A stretch of 64,000 nt of DNA from Paenibacillus sp. H1-7 (GTDB lineage: Bacteria; Bacillota; Bacilli; Paenibacillales; NBRC-103111). A program made the translations under genes and the position numbers. The notes beneath the pieces are model-generated. The model had not been told where the DNA came from. It was given only the letters and a program-made list of their open reading frames with translations, and did not search any database. Below are positions 44,604-53,737 of this stretch, piece after piece. The DNA is taken from contig NZ_CP031168.1 in NCBI RefSeq assembly GCF_022354825.1, positions 3,597,501-3,661,500 of the forward strand, read 5' to 3'. Positions within the stretch are counted from its first letter, which is position 1; each line of letters opens with the position of its first letter.

Positions 44604-45992
44604 ATGAATGGGCAGGCTCAAGTTTTGGAAGTAAGGAGCAGACGTGACATCGTCGATTTCATCAACTCCAATCCGGTAAGTAAGCCGGGATTTAAAATTA
44701 TTTTGTTGGCGCTGGCAGGCGTGTTTGTCGATGCCTATGATTTCACGAGTATCGGGATCGGGACGGCTCAGCTGCAGCAGCAGTTTGGTTTGACGGCAGT
44801 CGAACTAGGAAGCTTGACGGCCATTATGGCTGTCGGTTCTTTATTGGGAGCGGTATTCGGAGGCTATTACACCGATAAATTCGGCCGTAACAAAATGTTC
44901 TTGATCGACTTGTTTCTTATGGTGTTTGCTGCCTTCGGCGCAGCGCTCTCACCCAACTTCGGGACGCTGGTCTTCTTCCGGCTATTAATGGGCATAGGGG
45001 TCGGACTCGACATTCCGGTTGCTTTAAGCTTCATCGCGGAGTTCAGCAATATGAAGAAAAAAGGGGCAAACGTGACGCTATGGTGCCCTCTGTGGTTTAG
45101 CGCTGCCTCTGTTACGGGATTAATTGCACTGCCGTTTTATTTTTTGAATCAGCATGAATACATTTGGAGATGGTCCGTCGGCCTTGGGGGCGTATTTGCA
45201 CTGATCGTTTTATTCTTACGGTATTTCTATATGAATGAAAGTCCTTTGTGGGCGGCTCATCATTTGTCGCTGGAAGAAGGCGCTAAGGTTATTCGTAAAA
45301 CGTACAACGTCGAAGTTCGCGTCAGTCCCGCTGCCAAAGAGGAATCGAATACGAAGAGCAGTGCAAAGCTGTCCTACATGGAAATTTTCAAAGGCAAATA
45401 CAAGCTTAGAACTATTTTGGCTTCGGTGATCACCTTTACGCAAAGTATGGAATATTTCGCTGTTGGTTTTTATATCCCGACCATTTCCACGATTCTTTTC
45501 GGCCAAGGGGTCATTTATGCCATTACGGGCACGATTGTTTTCAACTTGTTCGGGGCGCTCGGAGGATTTCTCGGCTCTTCCTTGAATACCCGTTGGGGCG
45601 TTCGCAAGCTATCTATTGTTGGTTATGTTATTGCAGCTATCGGTTTGCTCCTGATGGGTACGGCAGGGAATTCCTACGTTGGAATCTCAGCTGTTCTGTT
45701 AGCCGCCTTTATCTTCGGACATGCCTTTGGGCCAGGTTCGCAAGGGATGACCATGGCGACACTTTCTTATCCGACAGAGCTTAGAGGACTTGGGGCTGGG
45801 TTTGGTCAAGGAATTACGCGGGTCGGCAGTATCCTGGGATTTTTCCTTTTCCCTGTCGTACTGGCTGTAGCCGGGTTATACAATACGCTGTTGCTGCTGG
45901 CTATTGTCCCTGTGCTGGGTTTGCTGGCGACATTGCTGATTAAGTGGGAACCGATCGGAAAAGATGTGGAAAACGAGACGATTGCATCATAA
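44604..45992 (+). CDS. MFS metabolite:H+ symporter, probable carboxylate importer
   Basis: A 462-aa, 12-helix transporter. The Asp pair in helix 1 (VFVDAYDFTSIG), motif A GGYYTDKFGRNK after helix 2 and FFRLLMGIGVGLDIPVAL before the long central loop (residues about 215-265) place it with the aromatic-acid/metabolite:H+ symporters and sugar porters. Taken with its neighbours, it probably imports the acid that the pxp operon degrades. ATG follows GGAAGGAG. Regulated by the operators just upstream, by inference through the divergent IclR gene. Confidence 0.88.
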   Translation: MNGQAQVLEVRSRRDIVDFINSNPVSKPGFKIILLALAGVFVDAYDFTSIGIGTAQLQQQFGLTAVELGSLTAIMAVGSLLGAVFGGYYTDKFGRNKMFLIDLFLMVFAAFGAALSPNFGTLVFFRLLMGIGVGLDIPVALSFIAEFSNMKKKGANVTLWCPLWFSAASVTGLIALPFYFLNQHEYIWRWSVGLGGVFALIVLFLRYFYMNESPLWAAHHLSLEEGAKVIRKTYNVEVRVSPAAKEESNTKSSAKLSYMEIFKGKYKLRTILASVITFTQSMEYFAVGFYIPTISTILFGQGVIYAITGTIVFNLFGALGGFLGSSLNTRWGVRKLSIVGYVIAAIGLLLMGTAGNSYVGISAVLLAAFIFGHAFGPGSQGMTMATLSYPTELRGLGAGFGQGITRVGSILGFFLFPVVLAVAGLYNTLLLLAIVPVLGLLATLLIKWEPIGKDVENETIAS

Positions 45993-46298
45993 CGTCTTTT
46001 CATGCAGAGACGGATAATCCTCTTGATTTTTTATCAACACCTACTATAATGATCGTATATATTAAGTTTCGAAATACGGTATTGTAATTCCGAAATACGG
46101 AATGGATAAACGCCTTACGTTGATATTCGTTACTTAGCCCCGAGAATTTGTCTATAGTGAGCATGGATATCCATCTTGCTAGGGCCTCCTTGGGGCTAGC
46201 CTATTTTTCAATTACACTATAGGGAGTTATAGTTGAATAGGAGCTCTGATACTTGTTCTTCTTCCCGAAGAAGTCAGGTATGAAAAGGAGATGATAGT
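45993..46298. other. 306-bp regulatory and leader region of the pxp operon
   Basis: It contains the promoter and operators at 46023-46102, then a long leader. TAGCCCC (46135-46141) can pair with GGGGCTA (46192-46198), and an alternative GCTAG/CTAGC stem (46178-46200) runs into CTATTTTT. A 16-codon TTG reading frame at 46233-46283 has GGGAG upstream and ends just before the pxpB ribosome site. A CTTCTTC-CC-GAAGAAG hairpin lies at 46258-46273. Confidence 0.6.
46023..46102 (+). promoter_or_regulatory. Promoter and tandem IclR-type operators of the pxp operon
   Basis: -35 TTGATT at 46023-46028, 16-bp spacer, -10 TATAAT at 46045-46050, followed by GATCGTATAT as in the MFS promoter. Operator units are TTTCG-AAATA-CGGTA (46067-46081) and TTCCG-AAATA-CGGAA (46088-46102), centres 21 bp apart. 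Confidence 0.85.
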
Positions 46299-47024
46299 AT
46301 TCGTTATGTTGAAATGTCTCCGTTAGGGGATTGTGCCATCACGGTAAAGCTCGGCGATCAGGTAGATGTGGAGACTCACACCAAGGTCAGAGTGCTTTCG
46401 GATTATTTGACGCAACATCCTTTTAACGGACTGATTGAATTTATTCCTGCGTTTACTTCAGTAACGATTGTGTATGATCCCTTGCTGCTTTTTGTCAACA
46501 ACAGCAAGGAATCACCTGCGGGAGAGATTCAGTATCCATATGACCTCGTGAGAAATCAATTAATAACCATATTGGAGCGGCTGAATGAAGGTACGGTGCC
46601 TGAACCAAAGGTTGTTGACATACCTGTCTGCTATGGCGGCGAGTTCGGCGTGGATTTGGTGCATGTCGCGGAGATCAACGGGCTCAGCACGGATGAAGTG
46701 ATCCGAATTCATTCCGGAGGGCAGTATTTAGTGTATATGCTGGGGTTCGCTCCGGGCTTTCCTTATCTTGGGGGAATGGATAAGCGGATTGCAGCTCCAC
46801 GGAAGGAGTCGCCAAGGTTAGCGATTCCGCCGGGGACCGTTGGAATTGCGGGAGAACAGACGGGCATTTATCCGATCCAGACGCCGGGCGGCTGGCAGCT
46901 GATCGGACGTACGCCATTATCGCTGTTTTTACCCGATAGGCAGCCTCCTACCTTGCTGGAGGCAGGTAACCTGATACGATTTTACCCTATCACACGTGAA
47001 CAATATGACCGGTGGGGGGAATGA
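46299..47024 (+). CDS. pxpB: 5-oxoprolinase subunit PxpB (KipI-like)
   Basis: A protein of about 241 aa of the allophanate hydrolase subunit 1/KipI family. The motif GFAPGFPYLGG, the AIPPGTVGIAGEQTGIYP run and the closing RFYPITREQYD are family hallmarks. With PxpC and PxpA it forms the ATP-dependent 5-oxoprolinase that opens pyroglutamate to glutamate. The homologous N-terminus begins at I-R-Y-V-E-M-S-P-L-G-D, and AAAAGGAG is 8 nt before an ATT at 46299; the first in-frame ATG (46314) is 23 nt from that site. I therefore place the start at ATT with caution. Confidence 0.88.
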   Translation: MRYVEMSPLGDCAITVKLGDQVDVETHTKVRVLSDYLTQHPFNGLIEFIPAFTSVTIVYDPLLLFVNNSKESPAGEIQYPYDLVRNQLITILERLNEGTVPEPKVVDIPVCYGGEFGVDLVHVAEINGLSTDEVIRIHSGGQYLVYMLGFAPGFPYLGGMDKRIAAPRKESPRLAIPPGTVGIAGEQTGIYPIQTPGGWQLIGRTPLSLFLPDRQPPTLLEAGNLIRFYPITREQYDRWGE

Positions 47025-47028
47025 ATCG

Positions 47029-48033
47029 ATGACAATTCATGTTCGCAAGCCAGGCTTGCTGACAACGGTGCAGGATGCCGGAAGGTATGGTTATCAAAAG
47101 TATGGTGTCATCGTAAGCGGCGTGATGGATAGCTTTGCTCACAGGACAGCCAATTTGTTAGTAGGGAATGATGAGCAGGCAGCCTCACTCGAGATGACGA
47201 TCATTGGTCCGTCACTGTATTTTGAAGCAGCTGCATTGATTGCGGTCTGCGGATCCGATTTTTCCGCCAAAGCGGACGGTATGCCGGTGCCAATGTGGAG
47301 GCCGGTTTATATAAAAGCAGGGACGACGCTAGAGTTCGGCCCCTCCCGCGAAGGCTGCAGAGGCTATATAGCTGTATCGGGGGGCATGGATGTCCCGAAG
47401 CATATGAATAGCTACTCCACCTACCTTCGCGCGGGTTTCGGGGGCTTCGAAGGCAGGGCGCTCAAGGAAGGGGACTTGCTTCAGCTGAAGCCTGCAACGG
47501 CACTGGGAAGGAAGATGCTGAGACGCCTAGAGTCCGAAGCTGGCGAGACGGCATTTCATTCGGTAAAGTGGCGAGTATCCTATGAGACCCTGCCGGCCTA
47601 TAAGCCGAACCCGGAAATTCGGATAATCCCCGGAGCGCAATACGATTTGTTCGATTCGGACTGTATCGAAGCCTTGCTGTCGTCGGAGTTTAAAGTGCAG
47701 CCGCAGTCGGACCGGATGGGGTACCGGTTGGCGGGGCAGCCGCTTGCCATGCTTGAGCGGAAGGAGATGCTGTCTGAGCCGGTGACGTTCGGAACGATCC
47801 AGGTGCCGCCGGACGGGAATCCTATTGTATTGATGGCCGACAGACAGACGACGGGCGGCTACCCTAAGGTGGCTCAGGTCATTACGGCGGACCTGCCTCT
47901 ATTGGCGCAAGCGCAGATCGGGAGCGGCGTGCGGTTTAAACTGGCGGATCTCCATGAGGCTCAGGAGGCTTATCTGCTAACGGAATGGAATTTGATCAAT
48001 TTGAGAAAGAGCATTCAAATGTATTTCTTATAA
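47029..48033 (+). CDS. pxpC: 5-oxoprolinase subunit PxpC (KipA-like)
   Basis: A 334-aa protein of the allophanate hydrolase subunit 2/KipA family. [18 protein letters not shown] near the N-terminus and [33 protein letters not shown] (shown only in part by its key run [11 protein letters not shown]) are diagnostic. It partners PxpB as the kinase-type half that activates the lactam. The ATG at 47029 is 4 bp after the pxpB stop with GGGGGAATG as ribosome site, so the two are translationally linked. Confidence 0.93.
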   Translation: MTIHVRKPGLLTTVQDAGRYGYQKYGVIVSGVMDSFAHRTANLLVGNDEQAASLEMTIIGPSLYFEAAALIAVCGSDFSAKADGMPVPMWRPVYIKAGTTLEFGPSREGCRGYIAVSGGMDVPKHMNSYSTYLRAGFGGFEGRALKEGDLLQLKPATALGRKMLRRLESEAGETAFHSVKWRVSYETLPAYKPNPEIRIIPGAQYDLFDSDCIEALLSSEFKVQPQSDRMGYRLAGQPLAMLERKEMLSEPVTFGTIQVPPDGNPIVLMADRQTTGGYPKVAQVITADLPLLAQAQIGSGVRFKLADLHEAQEAYLLTEWNLINLRKSIQMYFL

Positions 48034-48046
48034 GGAGGCATTTTTC

Positions 48047-48826
48047 ATGAGATATGTCGATCTGAATTGTGATATGGGCGAAAGCTTCGGGGTATATAGT
48101 CTCGGCAGAGATGCGGAAATTTTATCTTTTGTCACATCGGCGAATATCGCCTGCGGGTTTCATGCGGGGGATGCGGGAACGATGAGAAAGACGGTCAAGC
48201 TGGCTCTGGAGAACGGAGTTGCGATCGGTGCTCATCCGGGATTACAGGATTTGATCGGCTTTGGCCGCAGAAGGATGGATATTTCCCCTCAAGAGGCTTA
48301 CGACATCGTCGTATACCAAATCGGAGCGTTGTATGGATTTGTCCGGTCCGAGGGCGGTACGATGCAGCATGTGAAGGCTCATGGCGAACTATACAATATG
48401 GCGGCGGTGAATCCGAGCCTGGCTGAAGCCATTGCCGAAGCTGTCTACAAGGTTGATCCCGCGCTGATCTTATTGGGTCTTGCGAACAGCGAGCTTATCA
48501 AAGCGGGGGAGAAGGCCGGACTGCGTACAGCGAGCGAAGTATTCTCCGATCGGACGTACCAGTCGAACGGATCCTTAACTCCTAGAAGACAGCCGGATGC
48601 AATGATAACGGACGATTCGGAAGCGGTGAATCAAGTGATCCGTATGGTCCAGAAAGGCAAGGTGCTTTCTCGGCAAAATGCAGATGTCCACATTCAAGCG
48701 GATACCATTTGTATTCACGGCGACGGTGTGCATGCCCTTGAGTTTGCCCGAACGATTCATGAAGCATTGCAGAAGGCAGGCATTACCGTTCAACCGATCG
48801 GACAAACGATCTCCAGCAAATCCTGA
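48047..48826 (+). CDS. pxpA: 5-oxoprolinase subunit PxpA (LamB/YcsF family)
   Basis: A 259-aa protein with the LamB/YcsF signature: [11 protein letters not shown] at the N-terminus, [26 protein letters not shown] and VKAHGELYN. In E. coli and B. subtilis the PxpA subunit carries out the hydrolytic step of 5-oxoprolinase with PxpBC. TAAGGAGG is 8 nt ahead of the ATG, 13 bp after pxpC. Gene order B-C-A is kept as in Bacillus. Confidence 0.93.
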   Translation: MRYVDLNCDMGESFGVYSLGRDAEILSFVTSANIACGFHAGDAGTMRKTVKLALENGVAIGAHPGLQDLIGFGRRRMDISPQEAYDIVVYQIGALYGFVRSEGGTMQHVKAHGELYNMAAVNPSLAEAIAEAVYKVDPALILLGLANSELIKAGEKAGLRTASEVFSDRTYQSNGSLTPRRQPDAMITDDSEAVNQVIRMVQKGKVLSRQNADVHIQADTICIHGDGVHALEFARTIHEALQKAGITVQPIGQTISSKS

Positions 48827-48845
48827 CACAGATAGGAGCATGATG

Positions 48846-50552
48846 ATGAATCCTTTGCATATACAGACGGATGTCTTGGTAATTGGCTCTGGGGCCGCAG
48901 GGATGATGGCCGCCAAAGCGGCTGCAAACGAAGGAGCCAAGGTTGTTTTGGTCGATAAAAGCTTGGTCGGCCGCGGAGGCGCCACCATCCTGGCACAAAT
49001 GACCGTGGCGGTAGCGTTGGGTGAAGCGGAAGAAGATAATGCAGATATTCATTTTGAAGATACAATGAAGGGCAGCCGCGGGATGGCGGATCCGGAAATC
49101 GTACGGACCATAGTGGACCGCGGTCCCGAGCTCATTATGGAAGCGGAAGGCTACGGGGTCAAATGGGCCAGAACACCGGACGGGAAGCATTCTCAAGTCG
49201 TCGCGCCGGGTCATTCACGGCGCCGCTGTGTCTACGTGGATATATTGAACACCGGAGGCGCCACCTCGGCAGGGCTTAGAAAAGCGATTTGGAAGGACGA
49301 GTCCATCGAACGTTTAAAAAATATCATGATCACGAAGCTGGTTATAGAAGACGGTACTGTCGTGGGAGCTGTAGGTTTTGCTATGGAGACATTTCAGCCC
49401 GTAATGATTGCGGCCAATGCCGTCATCCTGGCGACCGGCGGACTGACGGAGATTTATGAAAGAAACAGCGCATCGGCGAATATGACAGGCGACGGATTCA
49501 TGTTGGCGGCCGAAGCCGGAGCCGAGCTGCGGGATATGGAAATGGTGCAATTTTTCCCGATAGCCCATCTGTATCCGCCGCTGGTCGGTATCGACCCGAT
49601 CATGTGGGATCCTTTCCGTTACAAATTAGGCGGGCGGCTGTTAAACGGCAATCTCGAAGAATTTATGGATAAATACAATAGCGAAGTTGCAGGAAAGTAT
49701 ACGGCAGCGCGAGATCAGACTACCTTCGCTATTTTTAAAGAGGTTGAGGCCGGAAGAGGGACTCCGCACGGAGGCGCCTATCTCGATTTTCGCATGGTGC
49801 CGGAGGAGCAATTGAAGGAAGCGTTCGGACCGGTCATTCAAATATTGAAGAACCAGGGCGTCGATTTGACCAAAGACATGGTCGAGGTAGCGCCGATGGC
49901 GCACTTTACGATGGGCGGAATTCGCGTCAACCGTACGATGGAAACGACTGTGCCTCGCTTATATGCCTGCGGCGAGCTGATCTACGGCATGCATGGAGCG
50001 AACCGGTTGTCGGGTAATGCGATTACGGAAGCGTTAGTAACGGGCCGAATTGCTGCGGAATCCGCAGCGAAGGCCGAGCGTCGTCAGGAGCCGTCGGGCC
50101 GTCTGCAGGCTGAGCTGGAACAGGAGCTTCGACGGCTGGAACAGCTGTGGCATCCTCGTGAAGTGGATAAGGATGAGGTTTCGATGCTCTCCGTAAAGCG
50201 CGAGCTGCAAGAGTTGATGTGGGAAGGGGCAGGGCCTTTACGTACGGAGACGAGCTTGCGCGAAGCGCTGGACAAGCTGCGTGAGCTCAACGCTCGCGTG
50301 GAAGGAATTGCCTTGGCCCGACAAACCTATTATGCTCTGACCTTGGTGGAGAAAATAGAGCTGCTCCATATGCTGAAATTGAGCGAATCGATAATTATCG
50401 GAGCTTTGGCGAGACGGGAGACGCGCGGCGCTCATGTTCGCCTTGATTATGATCATGCTTATGACACTGCGGTTAGCACCACATTCCGGCTCGAGGCCGA
50501 AGGTGAATGGACGATGAAGGAAATTCCACTGCCTCGTGCGGCAGACGTCTGA
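48846..50552 (+). CDS. Fumarate reductase/succinate dehydrogenase-type flavoprotein subunit
   Basis: A 568-aa FAD enzyme. GSGAAG at residues 14-19 binds FAD; the capping domain and the C-terminal HGANRLSGNAITEALVTGR loop are as in SdhA, FrdA and NadB. The His that holds FAD covalently in SdhA/FrdA is absent (VGRGGATILAQ), so FAD is probably not covalent. No signal peptide: cytoplasmic. Three ATGs lie in tandem; 48846 has the best distance from AGGAG. Being fifth-step neighbour of pxpA (20 bp) and followed by an Fe-S gene, it likely adds or removes a C=C bond in the same pathway. APS-reductase-like roles are less likely. Confidence 0.87.
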   Translation: MNPLHIQTDVLVIGSGAAGMMAAKAAANEGAKVVLVDKSLVGRGGATILAQMTVAVALGEAEEDNADIHFEDTMKGSRGMADPEIVRTIVDRGPELIMEAEGYGVKWARTPDGKHSQVVAPGHSRRRCVYVDILNTGGATSAGLRKAIWKDESIERLKNIMITKLVIEDGTVVGAVGFAMETFQPVMIAANAVILATGGLTEIYERNSASANMTGDGFMLAAEAGAELRDMEMVQFFPIAHLYPPLVGIDPIMWDPFRYKLGGRLLNGNLEEFMDKYNSEVAGKYTAARDQTTFAIFKEVEAGRGTPHGGAYLDFRMVPEEQLKEAFGPVIQILKNQGVDLTKDMVEVAPMAHFTMGGIRVNRTMETTVPRLYACGELIYGMHGANRLSGNAITEALVTGRIAAESAAKAERRQEPSGRLQAELEQELRRLEQLWHPREVDKDEVSMLSVKRELQELMWEGAGPLRTETSLREALDKLRELNARVEGIALARQTYYALTLVEKIELLHMLKLSESIIIGALARRETRGAHVRLDYDHAYDTAVSTTFRLEAEGEWTMKEIPLPRAADV

Positions 50553-50570
50553 ATAAAGGGGGATACAACA

Positions 50571-50882
50571 ATGTCTAACGTAAGATTACACGTGGTCCGC
50601 GGCGATTCCGAAACCGGCAGAACCATGGAGGATTACGAGGTGCCTTATCAAGAAGGTATGAGTCTGCTGGATGCGATCTTCTGGATTCGTGAGCATAAGG
50701 ATACATCGTTCTCCGTAAGGTACTCCTGCAGATCGGCAAATGCATGTAAAGAGTGCATGGCCGTTGTGGATGGAAAAGCCGGTTACCTGTGCAGCATTCG
50801 GGCTGTTCCCGACTCCCATGTTCATATCGAGCCATTGACAGGTCTCCCTTGGATTAAAGATCTGATCACCGCACTGGAATAA
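50571..50882 (+). CDS. Small 2Fe-2S protein, SdhB/FrdB N-domain-like
   Basis: A 103-aa protein equal to only the N-terminal 2Fe-2S domain of succinate dehydrogenase/fumarate reductase iron-sulfur subunits. Ligands are Cys53, Cys59, Cys62 and Cys74 (C-x5-C-x2-C-x11-C). The usual C-terminal 4Fe-4S/3Fe-4S domain is missing, and no membrane anchor gene follows. It should pass electrons between the flavoprotein and a soluble carrier. GGGGG precedes the ATG, 18 bp after the flavoprotein stop; last gene of the operon. Confidence 0.87.
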   Translation: MSNVRLHVVRGDSETGRTMEDYEVPYQEGMSLLDAIFWIREHKDTSFSVRYSCRSANACKECMAVVDGKAGYLCSIRAVPDSHVHIEPLTGLPWIKDLITALE

Positions 50883-50925
50883 CCGGCGGTAAACCGGCTG
50901 TCATGCCAAAAGATCGAACTCATAA

Positions 50926-50977
50926 ATCAGCGGCGGTCTAGGACGCTCTACGTCCTATGCTGTCGCTGTATTTTTTT
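50926..50977 (+). terminator. Terminator of the pxp operon
   Basis: CAGCGGCG/TGTCGCTG outer stem and AGGAC/GTCCT inner stem, then ATTTTTTT. It fits the end of the five-gene operon. Confidence 0.8.
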
Positions 50978-51179
50978 GAGCTTTGCGCGGATTGCCCCCT
51001 TTGAGATTAAAATAAGCGGGTTATCCTATCAACGGGCACCAGCCGGATTCGGAAGGGATTGGAAGTCCCCGTAGTCTCATTGGATGAGACCTTCCAGACA
51101 AATTTCGACTAATTCTTTCGTTGTCTGTCTCCTCAAAGTACTTTACAATGGAGTCAAATCACGTCGGGGGGGAAGCGAG

Positions 51180-53492
51180 ATGTGGAAAATAAAACGGGGC
51201 AAGGCGGGCGGACATAAGGTGTTTCTGCGGCTGTTGGTGCCCAACCTGCTGTTTTTGCTGCTCCCGCTTCTTGTCGGTTGGGTCATATACAATCAAACGC
51301 TTCAGGAAATGGAGAAGGAAGTAACTGCCGGCAACATAAGCATGCTTCAGCAGAGCAGGGATATTCTCGACCGGAGGCTGGCTGAAATCTCATCCATTGC
51401 CATGCAGCTTGTGGGCGATACGAGAATTATGCAGTTCCAGCACATTACCGAACCGTTTCAAGGCTCCAACATCAACCGCATACTCGATACGCGCAAAAGT
51501 CTCAACAACTACAGTCTAACGAATAATTTTATATTCAATTTTTTTATTGTATATAAAAACAGCGAGCTCGTGTTCACCGAGAACAGTACGTATAAGCTGC
51601 CCGAATTTTATAACAACTTTCGCTACGGGCAGATGGAGCTTGATAAATGGAAGCAGATGATGGTAGGCGATTATCATCAGCGGGACGTGCTTCCCGTCCA
51701 AAGTGTGACGATAAATGGAACCGCTTACTCACTGATGACCTACATTCATTCGCTCGGTTATCCTGGCTATCCGCAAGGCGCGGTGGTCATCACCGTCGAT
51801 AACCGGGAAATCCAGAAGCTGCTGGGCGGATTAAAGCCGTCCGGAGAAGGCTGGGCGTATATTATTGACGATACGGGCCAAATCCTAACTTCCACGGCCT
51901 CCAATGCGCCGACGAGCTGGATCGACCGCAGCAAGCTGCTTGGCAAGCAGGGGAATATGCTCGAAACCATAGACAACCAGCAAATGATGGTGACGTACAC
52001 GAATTCCTCCTATAACGGCTGGACCTATCTCGTAGCTCAACCGGCATCCATCGTGTTGAAAAAAGTGCTGTATATTAAGAAAATTACGTTTACCATGGCG
52101 TTTGTGTTTCTGGCGCTGGGACTTCTGATCGCTTATTTGCTCGCGTACCGGAACAGCCGGCCTCTCAGCACGATTATGGATACCATCATCGATCGAATGG
52201 ACGGAGATGCCTATTCGGAGCCCGATGCGTACCGATTTATACGGGATTCCGTAGCCAAGCTCATCGATAACAACCGCGAGCTGCAGGACAAGATGAAGAA
52301 GCAGGCGCCGTTTCTGCAAGCCGCCTTGTTCGAGAGGCTGTTGAAGGGCGATTTCCTGTCCACCAAAGATACGCCCGTTCTGCTGCAGCACGTCGGAATC
52401 GAAGCGCAGGGCAATTGCTTCGCCGTTGCCATTCTTCAGCTGCGCGGCTATGAGAGCGGCTTTGACCGCAGTCTGCTTGAAGAGCTGGATGTAAAGCGGG
52501 TCAAGATCAAGGACATCCTTCGCCGCGAGTTCCAAGGGAATATTTATTGGCACGATGTGGCCGAGGACCAATTCGCCCTCTTATTTGCGTTTGCTTCGAG
52601 CAAGACGGAGACCAACGTGTCTTACTTGAATGAAATGCTTCCTCATGTGCTCGAACTGATCCAGCAGCAGGTTCATGTCGCGATATGTCTGGCTGCGGGA
52701 AACATGTACGACGAGCTGCTCAATGTCTCCCGATCCTATGAGGAGGCAAGGCAAACGCTCGAATATTTAACTTGGCGAAATCAGATAGGCGTCATGAGCT
52801 ATAACGAGCTGCCGCAAGAGCAGAGCGGCTATTTTTACCCGTCGGATTTGGAAATGCGGCTCAGCAACCTGGCTAAAGCGGGGGAATGGGAAGCGGTGGA
52901 GACGCTGCTGCAGGAGCTGTATCAGATCAACTTCGAAGAGCGACGGCTGTCGGTACCGATGCTGCAGCTTTTTATGAACGAGATGCTGGGCACGGTCGTG
53001 AAGCTGCTGCCTCAGGTGCAAATGGACGAATGGAGCGTAATGGAGCGGATGAAGCAGCTTCCTGCGGAAGCGGCGAGCTACGAAGGGCTGAAGAAAAACT
53101 TTGCTTCGCTCACCAACGTGTACAGGCAAGTGTGCAGCTTTGTTAACGATCATAAGAAGAGCCAGAACGTGCAGCTGCTGGAAAGCATCGTAACCCGCCT
53201 GCATGAAGGCTTCGCATACGCGGATCTGAGTCTCGATTCCGTGGCGGATCAGCTTGGCATATCCAAAGGGTATTTATCACAGTTTTTCAAAGAGCAGACG
53301 GGCGTTAATTTCTCCGACTACCTGGAGGATTTGCGGATGACGCAGGCGAAGGAGCTGCTCGTACGCACCGATTTGCCGGTTTATGAGATCGCGCTTCGCG
53401 TGGGCTACAGCTCGTCCAATACGTTTTGCCGCGCCTTCAAGCGGTTGAACGGCGTGAGCACGACGGCATTTCGCGGTTCTCATCCATCTTGA
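51180..53492 (+). CDS. Membrane-anchored AraC-family regulator with extracytoplasmic sensor
   Basis: A 770-aa one-component regulator. A membrane helix at about 14-36, an extracytoplasmic Cache-like sensor to about 298, a second helix at about 300-322, a middle region, and two helix-turn-helix units at the C-terminus (LSLDSVADQLGISKGYLSQFF and LPVYEIALRVGYSSSNTFCRAF). This layout is common next to Paenibacillus sugar ABC operons, where it senses an external glycan or its binding protein and turns on the operon. ATG at 51180 follows GGGGGGAAG; an in-frame ATG at 51084 is not supported. Likely controls the importer 245 bp downstream. Confidence 0.92.
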   Translation: MWKIKRGKAGGHKVFLRLLVPNLLFLLLPLLVGWVIYNQTLQEMEKEVTAGNISMLQQSRDILDRRLAEISSIAMQLVGDTRIMQFQHITEPFQGSNINRILDTRKSLNNYSLTNNFIFNFFIVYKNSELVFTENSTYKLPEFYNNFRYGQMELDKWKQMMVGDYHQRDVLPVQSVTINGTAYSLMTYIHSLGYPGYPQGAVVITVDNREIQKLLGGLKPSGEGWAYIIDDTGQILTSTASNAPTSWIDRSKLLGKQGNMLETIDNQQMMVTYTNSSYNGWTYLVAQPASIVLKKVLYIKKITFTMAFVFLALGLLIAYLLAYRNSRPLSTIMDTIIDRMDGDAYSEPDAYRFIRDSVAKLIDNNRELQDKMKKQAPFLQAALFERLLKGDFLSTKDTPVLLQHVGIEAQGNCFAVAILQLRGYESGFDRSLLEELDVKRVKIKDILRREFQGNIYWHDVAEDQFALLFAFASSKTETNVSYLNEMLPHVLELIQQQVHVAICLAAGNMYDELLNVSRSYEEARQTLEYLTWRNQIGVMSYNELPQEQSGYFYPSDLEMRLSNLAKAGEWEAVETLLQELYQINFEERRLSVPMLQLFMNEMLGTVVKLLPQVQMDEWSVMERMKQLPAEAASYEGLKKNFASLTNVYRQVCSFVNDHKKSQNVQLLESIVTRLHEGFAYADLSLDSVADQLGISKGYLSQFFKEQTGVNFSDYLEDLRMTQAKELLVRTDLPVYEIALRVGYSSSNTFCRAFKRLNGVSTTAFRGSHPS

Positions 53493-53586
53493 AAGCGCAT
53501 TCTTAACATTTGAATATGAGCTGAACGATTGCACATCGGCATTCTGAACAGATGCACATCGACCGTTAAGCTATCCTATATACATT

Positions 53587-53626
53587 CAACGGCTACCAAG
53601 CTATCTTGATAGCAGGGCAGCCGTTG
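53587..53626. repeat. Nested hairpin between the AraC regulator and the ABC operon
   Basis: CAACGGCT/AGCCGTTG outer stem with GCTATC-TT-GATAGC inside. No T-run follows. AAGCTATC also occurs near 53568, and GAT-GCACATCG occurs twice just upstream (53528-53561). Operator or leader structure. Confidence 0.55.
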
Positions 53627-53737
53627 ATTCTATGGTACGGTCTGTGTATACCCTGCAAGCAAGTGATCCATAGCGCAACCGCCGCTACCCATATCACAGT
53701 TCTTAAAGGGGATGAATGAGAAGAAGGAGGTGAGCAA

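Noticed and set aside
46211..46226. Phage T7 promoter-like ACTATAGGGAG upstream of pxpB
   Set aside because: Only the 3' half of the T7 consensus is present and no phage polymerase context exists.
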